Source: DASVBE01 sp963770375
Lineage (GTDB): Bacteria > Actinomycetota > Actinomycetes > Streptosporangiales > Streptosporangiaceae
Assembly: GCA_963770375.1 (NCBI GenBank)
Contig: CAVYPM010000006.1
Span: 359,260 to 423,259, forward strand
DNA length: 64,000 nt
Reading direction: 5' to 3'
This document shows, one piece after another, positions 45,468 to 55,773 of this stretch (position 1 is the stretch's first letter; each line of letters begins with the position of its first letter). The translations under genes and the position numbers were made by a program. The notes beneath the pieces are model-generated. The model was not told the DNA's origin. It was given only the letters and a program-made list of their open reading frames with translations, and ran no database searches.

Positions 45468-46129
45468 TCAGCCCTCGGACCCGGAGTCCTCGGCCGCCGG
45501 GGCGTCCGGCGCGTCCGGCGACGGCGGGCCGCCTCGGCACCCTCGCCCTCGGCCGGCTCGATGCCCAGGTCGGCCTCGATCTGCTCGGCGGTCGGGGCCG
45601 CGATCACGTGCAGGACCAGCACCTCGGGGTCGACGGCCAGCGTCGTGCCCGCGGGCAGCTGCAGGTCGCCGGCGTGCACCGCGGTGCCGATCTCCATGCC
45701 CTCCACGTCGACCTCGACGCCGGAGGGGATGTTCGTGGCCTCGGCCTCCACCGGGATCTGGATCAGCTGCTGGTCGAGCATGCCGTCCGGGGCCACCTCA
45801 CCGGACACCTGGACCGGGATGTCGACGGTCACCTTCTCGCCGCGGCGGACCAGGATCAGGTCGACGTGGTCGATGGAGCCCCTGATCGGGTCGCGCTGCA
45901 CGGCCTTGGGCAGGGCCAGCTGGCTGCCGCCGGGCAGCCCGTCCAGAAGGATCAGCACGTTCGGGGTGCGCAGGGCCAGCAGGAGGTCGTGGCCGGGCAG
46001 GCTGACGTGCCGCGTGTCGGTACCGTGGCCGTACAGCACACCGGGCACCCGGCCCTCACGGCGCACCTGGCGGGCGGCACCTTTGCCGAACTCGCTGCGC
46101 GGCTCAGCAGCGATACGTACCTCGGGCAC
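45468..46129 (-). CDS. rplY: 50S ribosomal protein L25/general stress protein Ctc (C-terminal frameshift)
   Basis: About 220 aa if repaired. The L25 5S-rRNA-binding domain (GAARQVRREGRVPGVLYGHG) is followed by the TL5/Ctc beta domain (DIPVQVSGEVAPDGMLDQQ). One C seems to be missing at 45525-45529. The repaired frame gives an acidic tail PPSPDAPDAPAAEDSGSEG and a TGA at 45468, typical of actinobacterial Ctc; the unrepaired frame gives an Arg/Pro tail that runs on to 45413. GTG 46129 has an AGGAG box 7 nt upstream. Confidence 0.9.
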
Positions 46130-46255
46130 GGCAGGACTCCTCAGCGTCAGAAAAATTCCTGCGCAGTCTAGCCGACTTCGGGCCTGGCCTGGTCCGCATC
46201 AGCGTCCAGCAGGCGGCCAGCCGGGCCGCCAACCGTAACCCGTTCTGGAACAGTG

Positions 46256-47233
46256 TCAGCTCTGGCCGTCGAACAGGCTGGTCACCGAGCCGTCACTGAA
46301 CACCTCGTTGATGGCCCGCGCGATCAGCGGCGCGATGGACAGCACGGTCAGCTTGTCGAACCGCCGGTCCGGCGGGATCGGCAGCGTGTTGGTCACGATC
46401 ACCTCGCTGATCGGCGAGTTCTTCAGCAGGTCGACCGCGGGCCCGGACAGCACCCCGTGCGTGGCGGTGGCGATGACCTGGGCGGCACCCTGCTCGAACA
46501 GCGCCTCGGCGGCGTTCACGATGGTCGACCCGGTGTCGATCATGTCGTCGACCAGGATGCAGGTACGGCCGGCCACCGCGCCGACGACCTCGAGCACCTT
46601 CACCTTGTTGGCCACGTCGGTGTCGCGCCGCTTGTGGATGATGGCCAGCGGGCAGCCGAGCCGGTCGGTCCACCGCTCGCAGACCCGGACCCGGCCCGCG
46701 TCCGGGGCGACCACGGTCACCTCGGACAGGTCGAGCCGGTTCTCCAGGTAGGAGGCGAGGATGGGGAGCGCGAACAGGTGGTCCACCGGGCCGTCGAAGA
46801 ACCCCTGGATCTGCGCGGTGTGCAGGTCCACGGCCATGATCCGGTCCGCGCCCGCGGTGAGGAACAGGTCGGCCATCAGCCGGGCCGAGATCGGCTCGCG
46901 GCCGCGGCTCTTCTTGTCCTGCCGGGCGTAGCCGAAGAACGGCGCGACCACGGTGATCCGCTTGGCCGACGCCCGCTTGAGCGCGTCGACCATGATCAGG
47001 TGCTCCATGATCCACTGGTTGATCGGCCCGGTGTGGCTCTGCACCACGAACACGTCGCAGCCGCGGACCGACTCCAGGAACCGGACGAAGATCTCGCCGT
47101 TGGCGAAGTCGTACAGCCGGGTTGGAGTGGTCTCGATGCCCAGGCAGCCGGCGATCTCCTCGGCCAGGCCGGGGAAGGCCCGCCCGGAGATGACCAGCAG
47201 CCGCTTCTCACCGGTCGCCGTGATGCCCGTCAC
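46256..47233 (-). CDS. prs: Ribose-phosphate pyrophosphokinase
   Basis: 325 aa. The ATP/Mg site is VDLHTAQIQGFFDGPVDHL, the flexible loop FGYARQDKKSRGREPISA, and the PRPP loop ILVDDMIDTGSTIVNAAEA. It makes PRPP for nucleotide, His and Trp synthesis. GTG 47233 has an AGGA box in a GC-rich leader shared with the end of glmU. Intact. Confidence 0.96.
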   Translation of the reverse strand: MTGITATGEKRLLVISGRAFPGLAEEIAGCLGIETTPTRLYDFANGEIFVRFLESVRGCDVFVVQSHTGPINQWIMEHLIMVDALKRASAKRITVVAPFFGYARQDKKSRGREPISARLMADLFLTAGADRIMAVDLHTAQIQGFFDGPVDHLFALPILASYLENRLDLSEVTVVAPDAGRVRVCERWTDRLGCPLAIIHKRRDTDVANKVKVLEVVGAVAGRTCILVDDMIDTGSTIVNAAEALFEQGAAQVIATATHGVLSGPAVDLLKNSPISEVIVTNTLPIPPDRRFDKLTVLSIAPLIARAINEVFSDGSVTSLFDGQS

Positions 47234-47247
47234 TTGTCCTGCGCTCC

Positions 47248-47300
47248 CTCATCCTGCTCGCTCGCTCCGGCCGCCTGAAGGCGGCTCGCTCACTCGCTTG
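47248..47300. repeat. GC-rich hairpin element between glmU and prs
   Basis: The 56-nt spacer and the last glmU codons contain a hairpin, GCCGCC-TGAA-GGCGGC (47270-47285), flanked on both sides by repeated TCGCTC/GAGCGA hexamers. It looks like a small palindromic intergenic repeat. It sits exactly where glmU loses its C-terminal third. Confidence 0.55.
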
Positions 47301-48336
47301 CCGCCAGTGTGGTCCCGGGCAGCAGGTGCGCGAAAGGCCCCACCGTGTTCCCGGCCCCGATGACCGCCGATTCGCAGACCGACTGGATCACCTGCGCGCC
47401 GGCCCCGACCGTGGTGTCGCGCAGCAGGCAGCCGGGCCCGATCCGGGCCCCGGCGGCCACCGTGGTGCGGCCCTCCAGCTGGGTGCCGGGCCCGATCTCG
47501 ACGTCCCGCTCCAGCTCGACCCCGACGTCGATCCACGTCGTCGCGGGGTCGCGGATGGTCACCCCGGCGCCCATCCAGCGGGACAGCACCCGGTCGTTCA
47601 TCACCCGGCGGGCCCAGGCCAGCTGGGCCTGGTCGTTGACGCCCATGACCTCCTCCGGGTCGCCGCAGCGCACGCAGGCGACCGGGTAGCCGTCCGCGCG
47701 CAGAATGCCGACCGCGTCGGTGAGGTACTCCTCGCCCTTGACGTTGTCGGTCGGCACCCGCTTGATCGCGTCGGCCAGCAGCGCGCCGCTGAACGCGTAC
47801 ACGCCGGAGTTGATCTCGGTGATCGCGCGCTGCTCATCGGTGGCGTCGGAGTGCTCCACGATGGCCTCGAAGCCGCCGTCAGCACCGCGGATGATCCGCC
47901 CGTACCCGGCCGGATCGGGCAGCACGGTGGTCAGCACGGTGGCCGCCGCCCCGGCGGCGGCGTGCGCCGCGATCAGCGACTCCAGCGTGCTGGCCCGCAG
48001 CAGCGGGGTGTCCGCGTAGGTGACCAGCAGGGTGCCGTGGATCTGGCCGACGGCCTCCAGCACGATGCGCACCGCGTGCCCGGTGCCGCCGCGGCGCTCC
48101 TGCACGACCACGGTCACGTCCGGGGCCCGCCCGGCGAGTTCGGCGGCGACCTGGCCGCGGCCGTGGCCCGCCACCACGATCAGCCGGCGCGGGGACAGCT
48201 CCCGGGCGGCGGTGATCACATGGCCGAGCATCGTCTCGCCGCCTACCGGGTTCAGCACCTTGGGAATGCTGGACTTCATCCGCGTGCCCTCGCCCGCGGC
48301 CAGGACGATGACAGCGGCCGGTACGCTCGCGCTCAC
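47290..48336 (-). CDS. glmU: GlmU, uridylyltransferase domain intact, acetyltransferase domain truncated
   Basis: 348 aa; the usual length is about 480. The N-terminal pyrophosphorylase domain is complete (VIVLAAGEGTRMKSSIPKVL, ERRGGTGHAV, YADTPLLR, EINSGVYAF, GVNDQAQLA). The left-handed beta-helix begins (VEIGPGTQLEG, ARIGPGCLLRD) but stops at GPFAHLLPGTTLAASE. About 130 residues, including the catalytic His and acetyl-CoA-binding coils, are absent, and only 56 nt separate the stop from prs, so a one-base frameshift cannot explain it. Glucosamine-1-phosphate acetylation would have to be done elsewhere, or the assembly has a deletion. GTG 48336 has a GAGGAG box. Confidence 0.85.
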   Translation of the reverse strand: MSASVPAAVIVLAAGEGTRMKSSIPKVLNPVGGETMLGHVITAARELSPRRLIVVAGHGRGQVAAELAGRAPDVTVVVQERRGGTGHAVRIVLEAVGQIHGTLLVTYADTPLLRASTLESLIAAHAAAGAAATVLTTVLPDPAGYGRIIRGADGGFEAIVEHSDATDEQRAITEINSGVYAFSGALLADAIKRVPTDNVKGEEYLTDAVGILRADGYPVACVRCGDPEEVMGVNDQAQLAWARRVMNDRVLSRWMGAGVTIRDPATTWIDVGVELERDVEIGPGTQLEGRTTVAAGARIGPGCLLRDTTVGAGAQVIQSVCESAVIGAGNTVGPFAHLLPGTTLAASE

Positions 48337-48501
48337 ACAGCTCCTCGGTATCGGTGCTGGCCCCCCGTGGTCCGGCTGCCCTCCCCCGGCGGCCAGGACC
48401 CGGCCAGGATACCTTCCGCCGCATCAGCCCCGCCGGACAGCAGGCGAACCTCAGGTCCCCGCCGCAGCACAGGAACAGCACTCAAACCGCCTGCCGGCGT
48501 G

Positions 48502-48572
48502 CTCCCGGGCGAGGATTCGAACCTCGGTTGACTGGACCAAAACCAGTAGTCATGCCACTAGACCACCCGGGA
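48502..48572 (-). tRNA. tRNA-Gln (anticodon TTG)
   Basis: A complete cloverleaf on the minus strand: acceptor TCCCGGG pairing with CCCGGGA plus discriminator G, anticodon stem CTGG/CCAG around loop TTTTGGT, and T-arm CGAGG-TTCGAAT-CCTCG. Anticodon UUG decodes CAA/CAG. The 3' CCA is not encoded. Confidence 0.94.
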
Positions 48573-48590
48573 TAGCAGCTTCCCTGGCCT

Positions 48591-48596
48591 ACTGTA
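48591..48596 (-). promoter_or_regulatory. Possible -10 box of tRNA-Gln
   Basis: TACAGT on the minus strand lies 19 nt before the tRNA 5' end, a suitable distance for a short leader. No clear -35 box accompanies it. The rest of the 48573-48848 gap holds the tandem operator described separately and no gene. Confidence 0.3.
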
Positions 48597-48739
48597 CCGA
48601 GAACTTTCCGCCCGGGCGGCGCCCGCGCGTTCACCCGATGGAACCGCAGGTCAGCGGCCAGGTTCCGGCGCCCAGCGGGAACCGCCTCCGTTTGCTTCTC
48701 GCTTACCCGGGCAAACAATGCGCCAAGACCTTGCTGAAC

Positions 48740-48769
48740 CTACGGATCCGTAAGCTACGGTTACGTAAG
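48740..48769. promoter_or_regulatory. Tandem near-palindromic operator upstream of the desaturase
   Basis: Two adjoining 15-bp units, CTACGGATCCGTAAG and CTACGGTTACGTAAG, share 13 of 15 positions. Each has TACG/CGTA dyad symmetry. They lie 80 nt upstream of the desaturase ATG. The TetR-family gene just downstream of the desaturase is the obvious candidate to bind here; this is inference. Confidence 0.55.
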
Positions 48770-48848
48770 CGTATTTGCATCAACCCCTGACCTCGGTGCA
48801 TGCGAAGGCGCTCGCCCCCTGACCAGAACCAGTGAGCGAGGAAAAGCC

Positions 48849-49943
48849 ATGACCGCCCTCGACAGCCCCGCGCTGCCCCCGGTCGCCGCCCCGCCCCCGC
48901 CCGCACCCGCGACCGCAGCGCCCACGGCGCCGGCTCCCGCCCCGCGCGCCGCAGCGCCCGACATCGACCCCGAGCCGGCCAGCACGCTGCAGCGGGTGCT
49001 GGTGGCAGTGTTCGTCGGGCTGCCGATGCTGGCCCTCGTGGCGGCCGTCCCGGTCGCCTGGGGCTGGGGCCTCGGCTGGCATGACGTGGTCATCGCGGTG
49101 GCCTTCTACCTGTTCTCCGGGCTCGGCATCAGCATGGGCTTCCACCGGTACTTCACCCACGGGTCGTTCAAGGCGGTCCGCGGCTTCAAGATCCTGATGG
49201 CCATCGCGGGCAGCTCCGCGCTGGAGGGACCGGTGATCACCTGGGTCTCCGACCACCGGCGGCACCACAAGTTCAGCGACCGCGAAGGCGACCCGCATTC
49301 GCCGTGGCGGTTCGGCGACGACTGGAAGGCCCTGATCAAGGGTCTCGGCTACGCGCACATGGGCTGGCTGTTCGACGCCGAGAAGACCTCGGCGGAGAAG
49401 TTCAGCCCGGACTGGCTCGCGGACCGCGACATCGTGAAACTGTCGAAGGGGTTCGGCTGGATCGTGTTCGGGTCGCTTGCGGCCCCGATCCTGATCGGCG
49501 GCCTGTGGTCGTGGTCGTGGCAGGGCGCGGTGACCGCGTTCTTCTGGGCCAGCCTGGTCCGCGTCGCCTTCCTGCACCACGTGACCTGGTCGATCAACTC
49601 GATCTGCCACACGTTCGGCAAGGAGGAGTTCGAGGTCAGGGACAAGTCCAGGAACGTGAACTGGCTGGCGATCCTGTCCTTCGGCGAGTCCTGGCACAAC
49701 CTGCACCACGCCGACCCGACCTGCGCCCGGCACGGCGTGCTGCGCGGCCAGATCGACATCGCGGCCCGGTGCATCTGGGCGGCCGAGCGGCTCGGCCTGG
49801 CTTCCGACGTGCGCTGGCCGGACGAGGCCCGGCTGACCGGGAAGCAGACCGGGCGGCTGACCGGCACCGCCCGGCGGCTCGGCTCGATGGCCCGGCGGCG
49901 TCCCGTGGCCGCGGCCCGGCGGGCGGCGCGCGCGATTCGCTGA
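48849..49943 (+). CDS. Membrane acyl-CoA/fatty acid delta-9 desaturase
   Basis: 364 aa di-iron desaturase. The three histidine boxes are GFHRYFTH, SDHRRHHKFSD and ESWHNLHHADP. Hydrophobic pairs (VLVAVFVGLPMLALVAAVPV; GAVTAFFWASLVRVAFL) anchor it in the membrane. An Ala/Pro-rich stretch of ~40 residues precedes the core, and the C-terminus is Arg-rich. ATG 48849 is preceded by GAGGAAAAG. It introduces a double bond into acyl chains, adjusting membrane fluidity, and is probably controlled by the TetR protein encoded 29 nt downstream. Confidence 0.92.
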   Translation: MTALDSPALPPVAAPPPPAPATAAPTAPAPAPRAAAPDIDPEPASTLQRVLVAVFVGLPMLALVAAVPVAWGWGLGWHDVVIAVAFYLFSGLGISMGFHRYFTHGSFKAVRGFKILMAIAGSSALEGPVITWVSDHRRHHKFSDREGDPHSPWRFGDDWKALIKGLGYAHMGWLFDAEKTSAEKFSPDWLADRDIVKLSKGFGWIVFGSLAAPILIGGLWSWSWQGAVTAFFWASLVRVAFLHHVTWSINSICHTFGKEEFEVRDKSRNVNWLAILSFGESWHNLHHADPTCARHGVLRGQIDIAARCIWAAERLGLASDVRWPDEARLTGKQTGRLTGTARRLGSMARRRPVAAARRAARAIR

Positions 49944-49971
49944 CTGGCCACCGGTTGGCCATGATGGAGTA

Positions 49972-50676
49972 GTGACAAGCCAGCCAGCCGTGAACCGGAA
50001 CTCGAACCGGAAGCGGATGACCGGCAAGGAACGGCGCCAGCAGCTCCTCGACGTGGGCCGCCACCTGTTCGCCGAGCGTGGCCTGGACGGCACCTCGATC
50101 GAGGAGATCGCGGCCCAGGCCGGCGTCTCCAAGCCGGTCGTCTACGAGCACTTCGGCAGCAAGGAAGGGCTGTACGCGGTCGTCGTGGACCGGGAGATGG
50201 AACGGTTCCTGACCATGGCCAACCGGCTGCTCGAGGGCGAGGACACCAGGGCGAAGTTCGAGGCCGCCGCAATCGGGCTGCTTCGCTACATCGACGAGAA
50301 CACCGACGGGTTCCGGATCCTGGTCCGCGACTCCCCGCCGGCCGGATCGGACACCGGCAACTTCGGCAGCCTGATCGCGGAGATCGCGGGCCAGGTCGAG
50401 TACACCCTCCGCGACGCGCTGGCGGCCCGCGGCTACGACCCCCGGCACGCCCCGATGTACGCCCAGATGCTGGTCGGCATGGTCACCTTCACCGGCCAGT
50501 GGTGGCTGGACGCGCGTAAGCCGAAGCTCGAGGAGGTCGCCGCGCACCTGGTCAACCTGGCCTGGAACGGCCTGCACGAACTGGAGGTCAAGCCGCGCAT
50601 CTCGGCCAAGGTGGCGCAGAGTCAGCGGGCCCGGGCGACCACGAAGACCCGGCGGAACGCCAGCACGGTGCCGTAG
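49972..50676 (+). CDS. TetR-family regulator adjacent to the desaturase
   Basis: 234 aa. The N-terminal helix-turn-helix is TSIEEIAAQAGVSKPVVYEHFGSKEGLY (about residues 40-67, in segments), with a ligand-binding C-terminal domain (RILVRDSPPAGSDTGNFGSL). This architecture is conserved next to desaturases in actinobacteria. GTG 49972 follows a GGAGT box. The last 18 codons overlap the convergent tam gene by 55 nt, so the Arg/Thr-rich tail (RARATTKTRRNASTVP) is constrained by both genes. Confidence 0.87.
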   Translation: MTSQPAVNRNSNRKRMTGKERRQQLLDVGRHLFAERGLDGTSIEEIAAQAGVSKPVVYEHFGSKEGLYAVVVDREMERFLTMANRLLEGEDTRAKFEAAAIGLLRYIDENTDGFRILVRDSPPAGSDTGNFGSLIAEIAGQVEYTLRDALAARGYDPRHAPMYAQMLVGMVTFTGQWWLDARKPKLEEVAAHLVNLAWNGLHELEVKPRISAKVAQSQRARATTKTRRNASTVP

Positions 50677-51470
50677 GGCCGGCGCGGGTAGGCGGCCCGG
50701 GCCGCGGCACCGTACTCGGCCACGAACGCCGCGGCCTGGTCCGGATCCAGCGCGGAAAGCACCGGGCGCAGCCCGCTGCCCTTGTACCAGTCGGCAACCG
50801 GATCGTCGCCGGGCAGCACGTGCTGATAGGTGGTCTCCCAGGCGTCCACCTCGCACCCGGCCCGGGCCAGCAGGTCCAGGTACTGCGCGGGCTCGGCGGA
50901 CTGCCGGTTGAGCGGGACGTCGCGCAGCAGCGGCCGCCACCGCGGGGACCCGGCCAGGTCCCGCAGGATCTGGTGGCTCGGCTGGTCGAAGTTGCCCGGC
51001 ACCTGCACGGCCAGCCAGCCGCCGGGGGCCAGCAGCGTGGGCCACCGGGCCAGCACCTCCAGGTGATCGGGCAGCCACTGCAGCACGGCGTTGGAGACGA
51101 TCACGTCGTGCGGTTCGGCGGGCTGCCAGTCGCGCAGGTCGCTGAGCACGAACCGGATCCGCGCGGCGGGACCGGCCCCGGCCGCCGGGGTTCGCGCCGC
51201 AGATCCCGTACTCCATGATCCTGATCCGCCGCCGGCGACGACCGCGGAAGCCTGGAAGGCGCGCGCCGCGCTGATCATTTCCGCCGAGCTGTCCAGGCCG
51301 GTGACCTCGGCGCCCGGCCACCGGGCGGCGAGCTCGGCCGTCCGCTCGCCCGGGCCGCAGCCCAGGTCGGCGACCCGCTGGGGGTCCTCCGCGCCGACCC
51401 GGGCCAGCAGCTCGAAGAAGGGCCGGGACCGCTCGCCGGCGAACCGCAGGTACTGGGCTGGGTCCCACAT
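50622..51470 (-). CDS. tam: Trans-aconitate 2-methyltransferase
   Basis: 282 aa SAM-dependent methyltransferase. The start MWDPAQYLRFAGERSRPF, the SAM loop VADLGCGPGERTAELAARWP and the VSNAVLQWLPDH motif are characteristic of Tam, which methylates trans-aconitate, a by-product that inhibits aconitase. A Gly/Ser/Ala-rich insert of ~25 residues follows the second strand and looks non-essential. It is divergent from the MarR-family gene at 51556, and its 3' end overlaps the TetR gene. Confidence 0.9.
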   Translation of the reverse strand: MWDPAQYLRFAGERSRPFFELLARVGAEDPQRVADLGCGPGERTAELAARWPGAEVTGLDSSAEMISAARAFQASAVVAGGGSGSWSTGSAARTPAAGAGPAARIRFVLSDLRDWQPAEPHDVIVSNAVLQWLPDHLEVLARWPTLLAPGGWLAVQVPGNFDQPSHQILRDLAGSPRWRPLLRDVPLNRQSAEPAQYLDLLARAGCEVDAWETTYQHVLPGDDPVADWYKGSGLRPVLSALDPDQAAAFVAEYGAAARAAYPRRPYGTVLAFRRVFVVARAR

Positions 51471-51485
51471 GGCGCACTCCAGTTC

Positions 51486-51541
51486 TCTCGATATCAAGAC
51501 ACCTCTCTTACGTGTACCGGGCGGAATTCTCGATGTCAAGA
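51486..51541. promoter_or_regulatory. Two TamR-type operators in the tam-tamR intergenic region
   Basis: TCTCGATATCAAGA (51486-51499) and TCTCGATGTCAAGA (51528-51541) are near-identical imperfect palindromes of the MarR type (TCTTGATATCAAGA core). One lies next to each divergent start, which suggests that TamR represses both tam and itself. Confidence 0.75.
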
Positions 51542-51555
51542 GATATGCTGCGAGC

Positions 51556-52100
51556 ATGCCGTCCCAGCCACCCGCCGCGCGCGACGTCGCGGCCGGCCGC
51601 GACGAGGTCGACGGCCTGGTCGCCAGCTGGCAGGCGGAGCGGCCGGACCTGGACACCGAGCCGCTCCAGGTGCTCAGCCGCGTCTCCCGGCTGGCCCGGC
51701 ACCTGGACCGGGCCCGGCGGGCCGCGTTCGCCGCGCACGGGCTGGCCGCCTGGGAGTTCGACGTGCTCTCCGCGCTGCGCCGCCAGGGCGAGCCCTACCA
51801 GCTCAGCCCGGGGGCGCTGCTGCGCGCCACGCTGGTCACGTCCGGCACCATGACCAACCGGATCGACCAGCTGGAGAAGGCCGGGCTGGTCCGCCGCCGC
51901 GCCGACCCGCAGGACCGCCGCGGGGTCCTGGTCACGCTGACCAGCCGCGGCGCCACGGTGGCCGACGCCACGCTGGACGGCCTGCTGGAACGGGAGCGCG
52001 AGCTGCTCACCGGGCTGACCCCGGCGCAGCGCCAGGATCTGGCCGGGCTGCTGCGGATCCTGCTGGTCCCCTTCGACACCGCTGGCGAACCGGACGAGGG

Positions 52101-52104
<4 letters not shown>
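51556..52104 (+). CDS. tamR: MarR-family regulator TamR
   Basis: 182 aa. Winged-helix core: LAAWEFDVLSALRRQG, LLRATLVTSGTMTNRIDQLEKAGLVRR and the wing RADPQDRRGVLVTLT. In Streptomyces coelicolor TamR, divergent from tam, represses tam and responds to citrate, trans-aconitate and related metabolites; the gene pair and operators are the same here. ATG 51556. Its stop overlaps the stop of the convergent ABC-F gene by 3 nt. Confidence 0.85.
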
Positions 52105-53948
<1,844 letters not shown>

Positions 53949-53961
53949 GCTGGCTCCATGG

Positions 53962-54888
53962 TCACGCGTGCTCCACCGCGGTGATCACGGCCGCACCGGG
54001 CACCGGGCCGTGCACCCTGGCCACCGAGCGGCACACGCCCGCGCCGGCCAGCGACACCGCGATCTCCCGCGCCTGAGCCGGCCCGGGGGCCAGGAACGCG
54101 CAGGTCGGCCCGGACCCGGAGACGATCGCGCCGAGCGCGCCGGCCTCCCGGCCCGCGGCCAGCGCCCGGCGCAGCTCAGGACGCAGCGACAGCGCGGCCG
54201 GCTGCAGGTCGTTGGCCAGCAGCGGGCCGACCGCGGCCGGGTCCGCGGCGCGCAGCGCCGCCATCAATTCGGTGCTCAGCTCGGGCCGGCCGACGACGGT
54301 GCCGCGCGCTTCGCGGAGCCGGTCGCAGGCGCCGTAGACCTCGGGGGTGGACAGCCCGCCGGCCGCGAACGCGAGCACCCAGTGATAGGTCCCCGCGGCC
54401 AGCGCGGCGGTCAGCCGCTCGCCCCGGCCGGTTCCCACCGCGGTCCCGCCCAGCAGGGCGAACGCCACGTCGCTGCCCAGGCCCGCGGCGAGCGTGCCCA
54501 GTTCGGCGGCGGACAGCCCGGCCTGCCAGAGCGCGTTGCAGGCCACCAGGGCGGCCGCGCCGTCCGCGCTGCCGCCGGCCAGCCCGGCGGCGACCGGGAT
54601 GTGCTTGCGGATCTCGATGGCCACCGCGTTGCCGGACTTCCGGCCCGCGGCACGGGCCAGCGCGGCGGCGGCCCTGACCACGAGGTTGTCCCGGCCGGTG
54701 GGCACCATCTCGGCGTCCTGCCCGGTCACCTTCACGCTGGTCCGCTCCGCGGCCCGCACCGTGACCTCGTCGTACAGCGACAGCGCGTGGAACACGGTGA
54801 CCAGGTCGTGATAGCCGTCGTCGCGCAGCGGCCCCACGGCCAGCTGAAGGTTCACCTTGGCGGGAACCCGCACGGTTACTTCAGTCAC
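53962..54888 (-). CDS. ispE: 4-diphosphocytidyl-2-C-methyl-D-erythritol kinase
   Basis: 308 aa GHMP kinase of the non-mevalonate isoprenoid pathway. Motifs: RVPAKVNLQLAVGPLRDDGYH, the ATP loop IPVAAGLAGGSADGAAAL, and the third GHMP motif GAIVSGSGPTCAFL. GTG 54888 overlaps the end of ksgA by 8 nt. It supplies precursors used, among others, by the polyprenyl diphosphate synthase in this window. Confidence 0.93.
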   Translation of the reverse strand: MTEVTVRVPAKVNLQLAVGPLRDDGYHDLVTVFHALSLYDEVTVRAAERTSVKVTGQDAEMVPTGRDNLVVRAAAALARAAGRKSGNAVAIEIRKHIPVAAGLAGGSADGAAALVACNALWQAGLSAAELGTLAAGLGSDVAFALLGGTAVGTGRGERLTAALAAGTYHWVLAFAAGGLSTPEVYGACDRLREARGTVVGRPELSTELMAALRAADPAAVGPLLANDLQPAALSLRPELRRALAAGREAGALGAIVSGSGPTCAFLAPGPAQAREIAVSLAGAGVCRSVARVHGPVPGAAVITAVEHA

Positions 54889-55752
54889 GATGATCAGATC
54901 GTACGCGGCGGCGCGCGGCGGCGATGGCGGTGAACCCGTCCACGCCGAGTGCCTCCCCGCGCAGCCCGGGGTCGATGCCCGCCTCCCGGAGAACCTGCTC
55001 GGCCGCGGCGGGCGAGCCGGCCCAGCCGGCCAGCGCGGCCCGCAGCGTCTTGCGCCGCTGCGCGAACGCCGCGTCGACCACGGCGAACACCTCCTCCCTT
55101 CCCGGGCCGCCGGCTCGGGGTGGCGCTCGAACGCGACCAGCCCGGAGTCGACCCTGGGCACCGGCCAGAACACCGACCTGGGCACCGAGCCCGCCCTCCG
55201 GGCGGTGGCGTACCAGGCCAGCTTGACCGACGGGATGCCGTACACCCGGCTGCCGGGCCCGGCCACCATCCGGTCCGCGACCTCGGCCTGGACCATGACC
55301 AGGCCGCCGCGCAGCGTCTTCACCGTGGCCAGCAGGTGCAGCACGACCGGCACGGCCACGTTGTAGGGCAGGTTGGCGACCAGCACGGTGGGCGGGCCGG
55401 CCGGACCGGGAAGCTCAGCGATGCGGGCCGCGTCCGCGGTGACCACGGTCAGGCCGGCCAGGTCCGGCGCCCGGTCCGCCACCGTCCGCGGCAGCTCGGC
55501 GGCGAGCACCGGGTCGATCTCGACCGCGATCAAAGCGCGGGCCGCGGCCAGCAGCGGCAGGGTCAGCGAGCCGAACCCGGGGCCGACCTCGAGCACCACG
55601 TCGTCCGGGCGCAGCCTGGCCGCCGTGGTGATCCGCTGCACGGTGCCCGGGTCGACTACGAAGTTCTGCCCGAGCCGCTTGGCCGGCCGCAGGCCGAGGC
55701 GCCCGGCCAGGTCCCGGACGTCGGTTGGGCTGAGCAGTGCTACCCCAACCAC
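54881..55752 (-). CDS. ksgA: 16S rRNA A1518/A1519 dimethyltransferase KsgA (frameshifted)
   Basis: About 290 aa if repaired. Motifs: RPAKRLGQNFVVDPGTVQRI, SAM loop VLEVGPGFGSLTLPLL, NLPYNVAVPVVLHL, and WPVPRVDSGLVAF. One base appears missing at 55096-55105 (HPEPAARE in one frame, EVFAVVDAAFAQRRKTLRAA in the next), after which the C-terminal ~70 residues continue to the TGA at 54881. GTG 55752 overlaps nothing; tatD ends 21 nt upstream. Confidence 0.9.
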
Positions 55753-55773
55753 GGGGCTACCCCGACCACAGGG

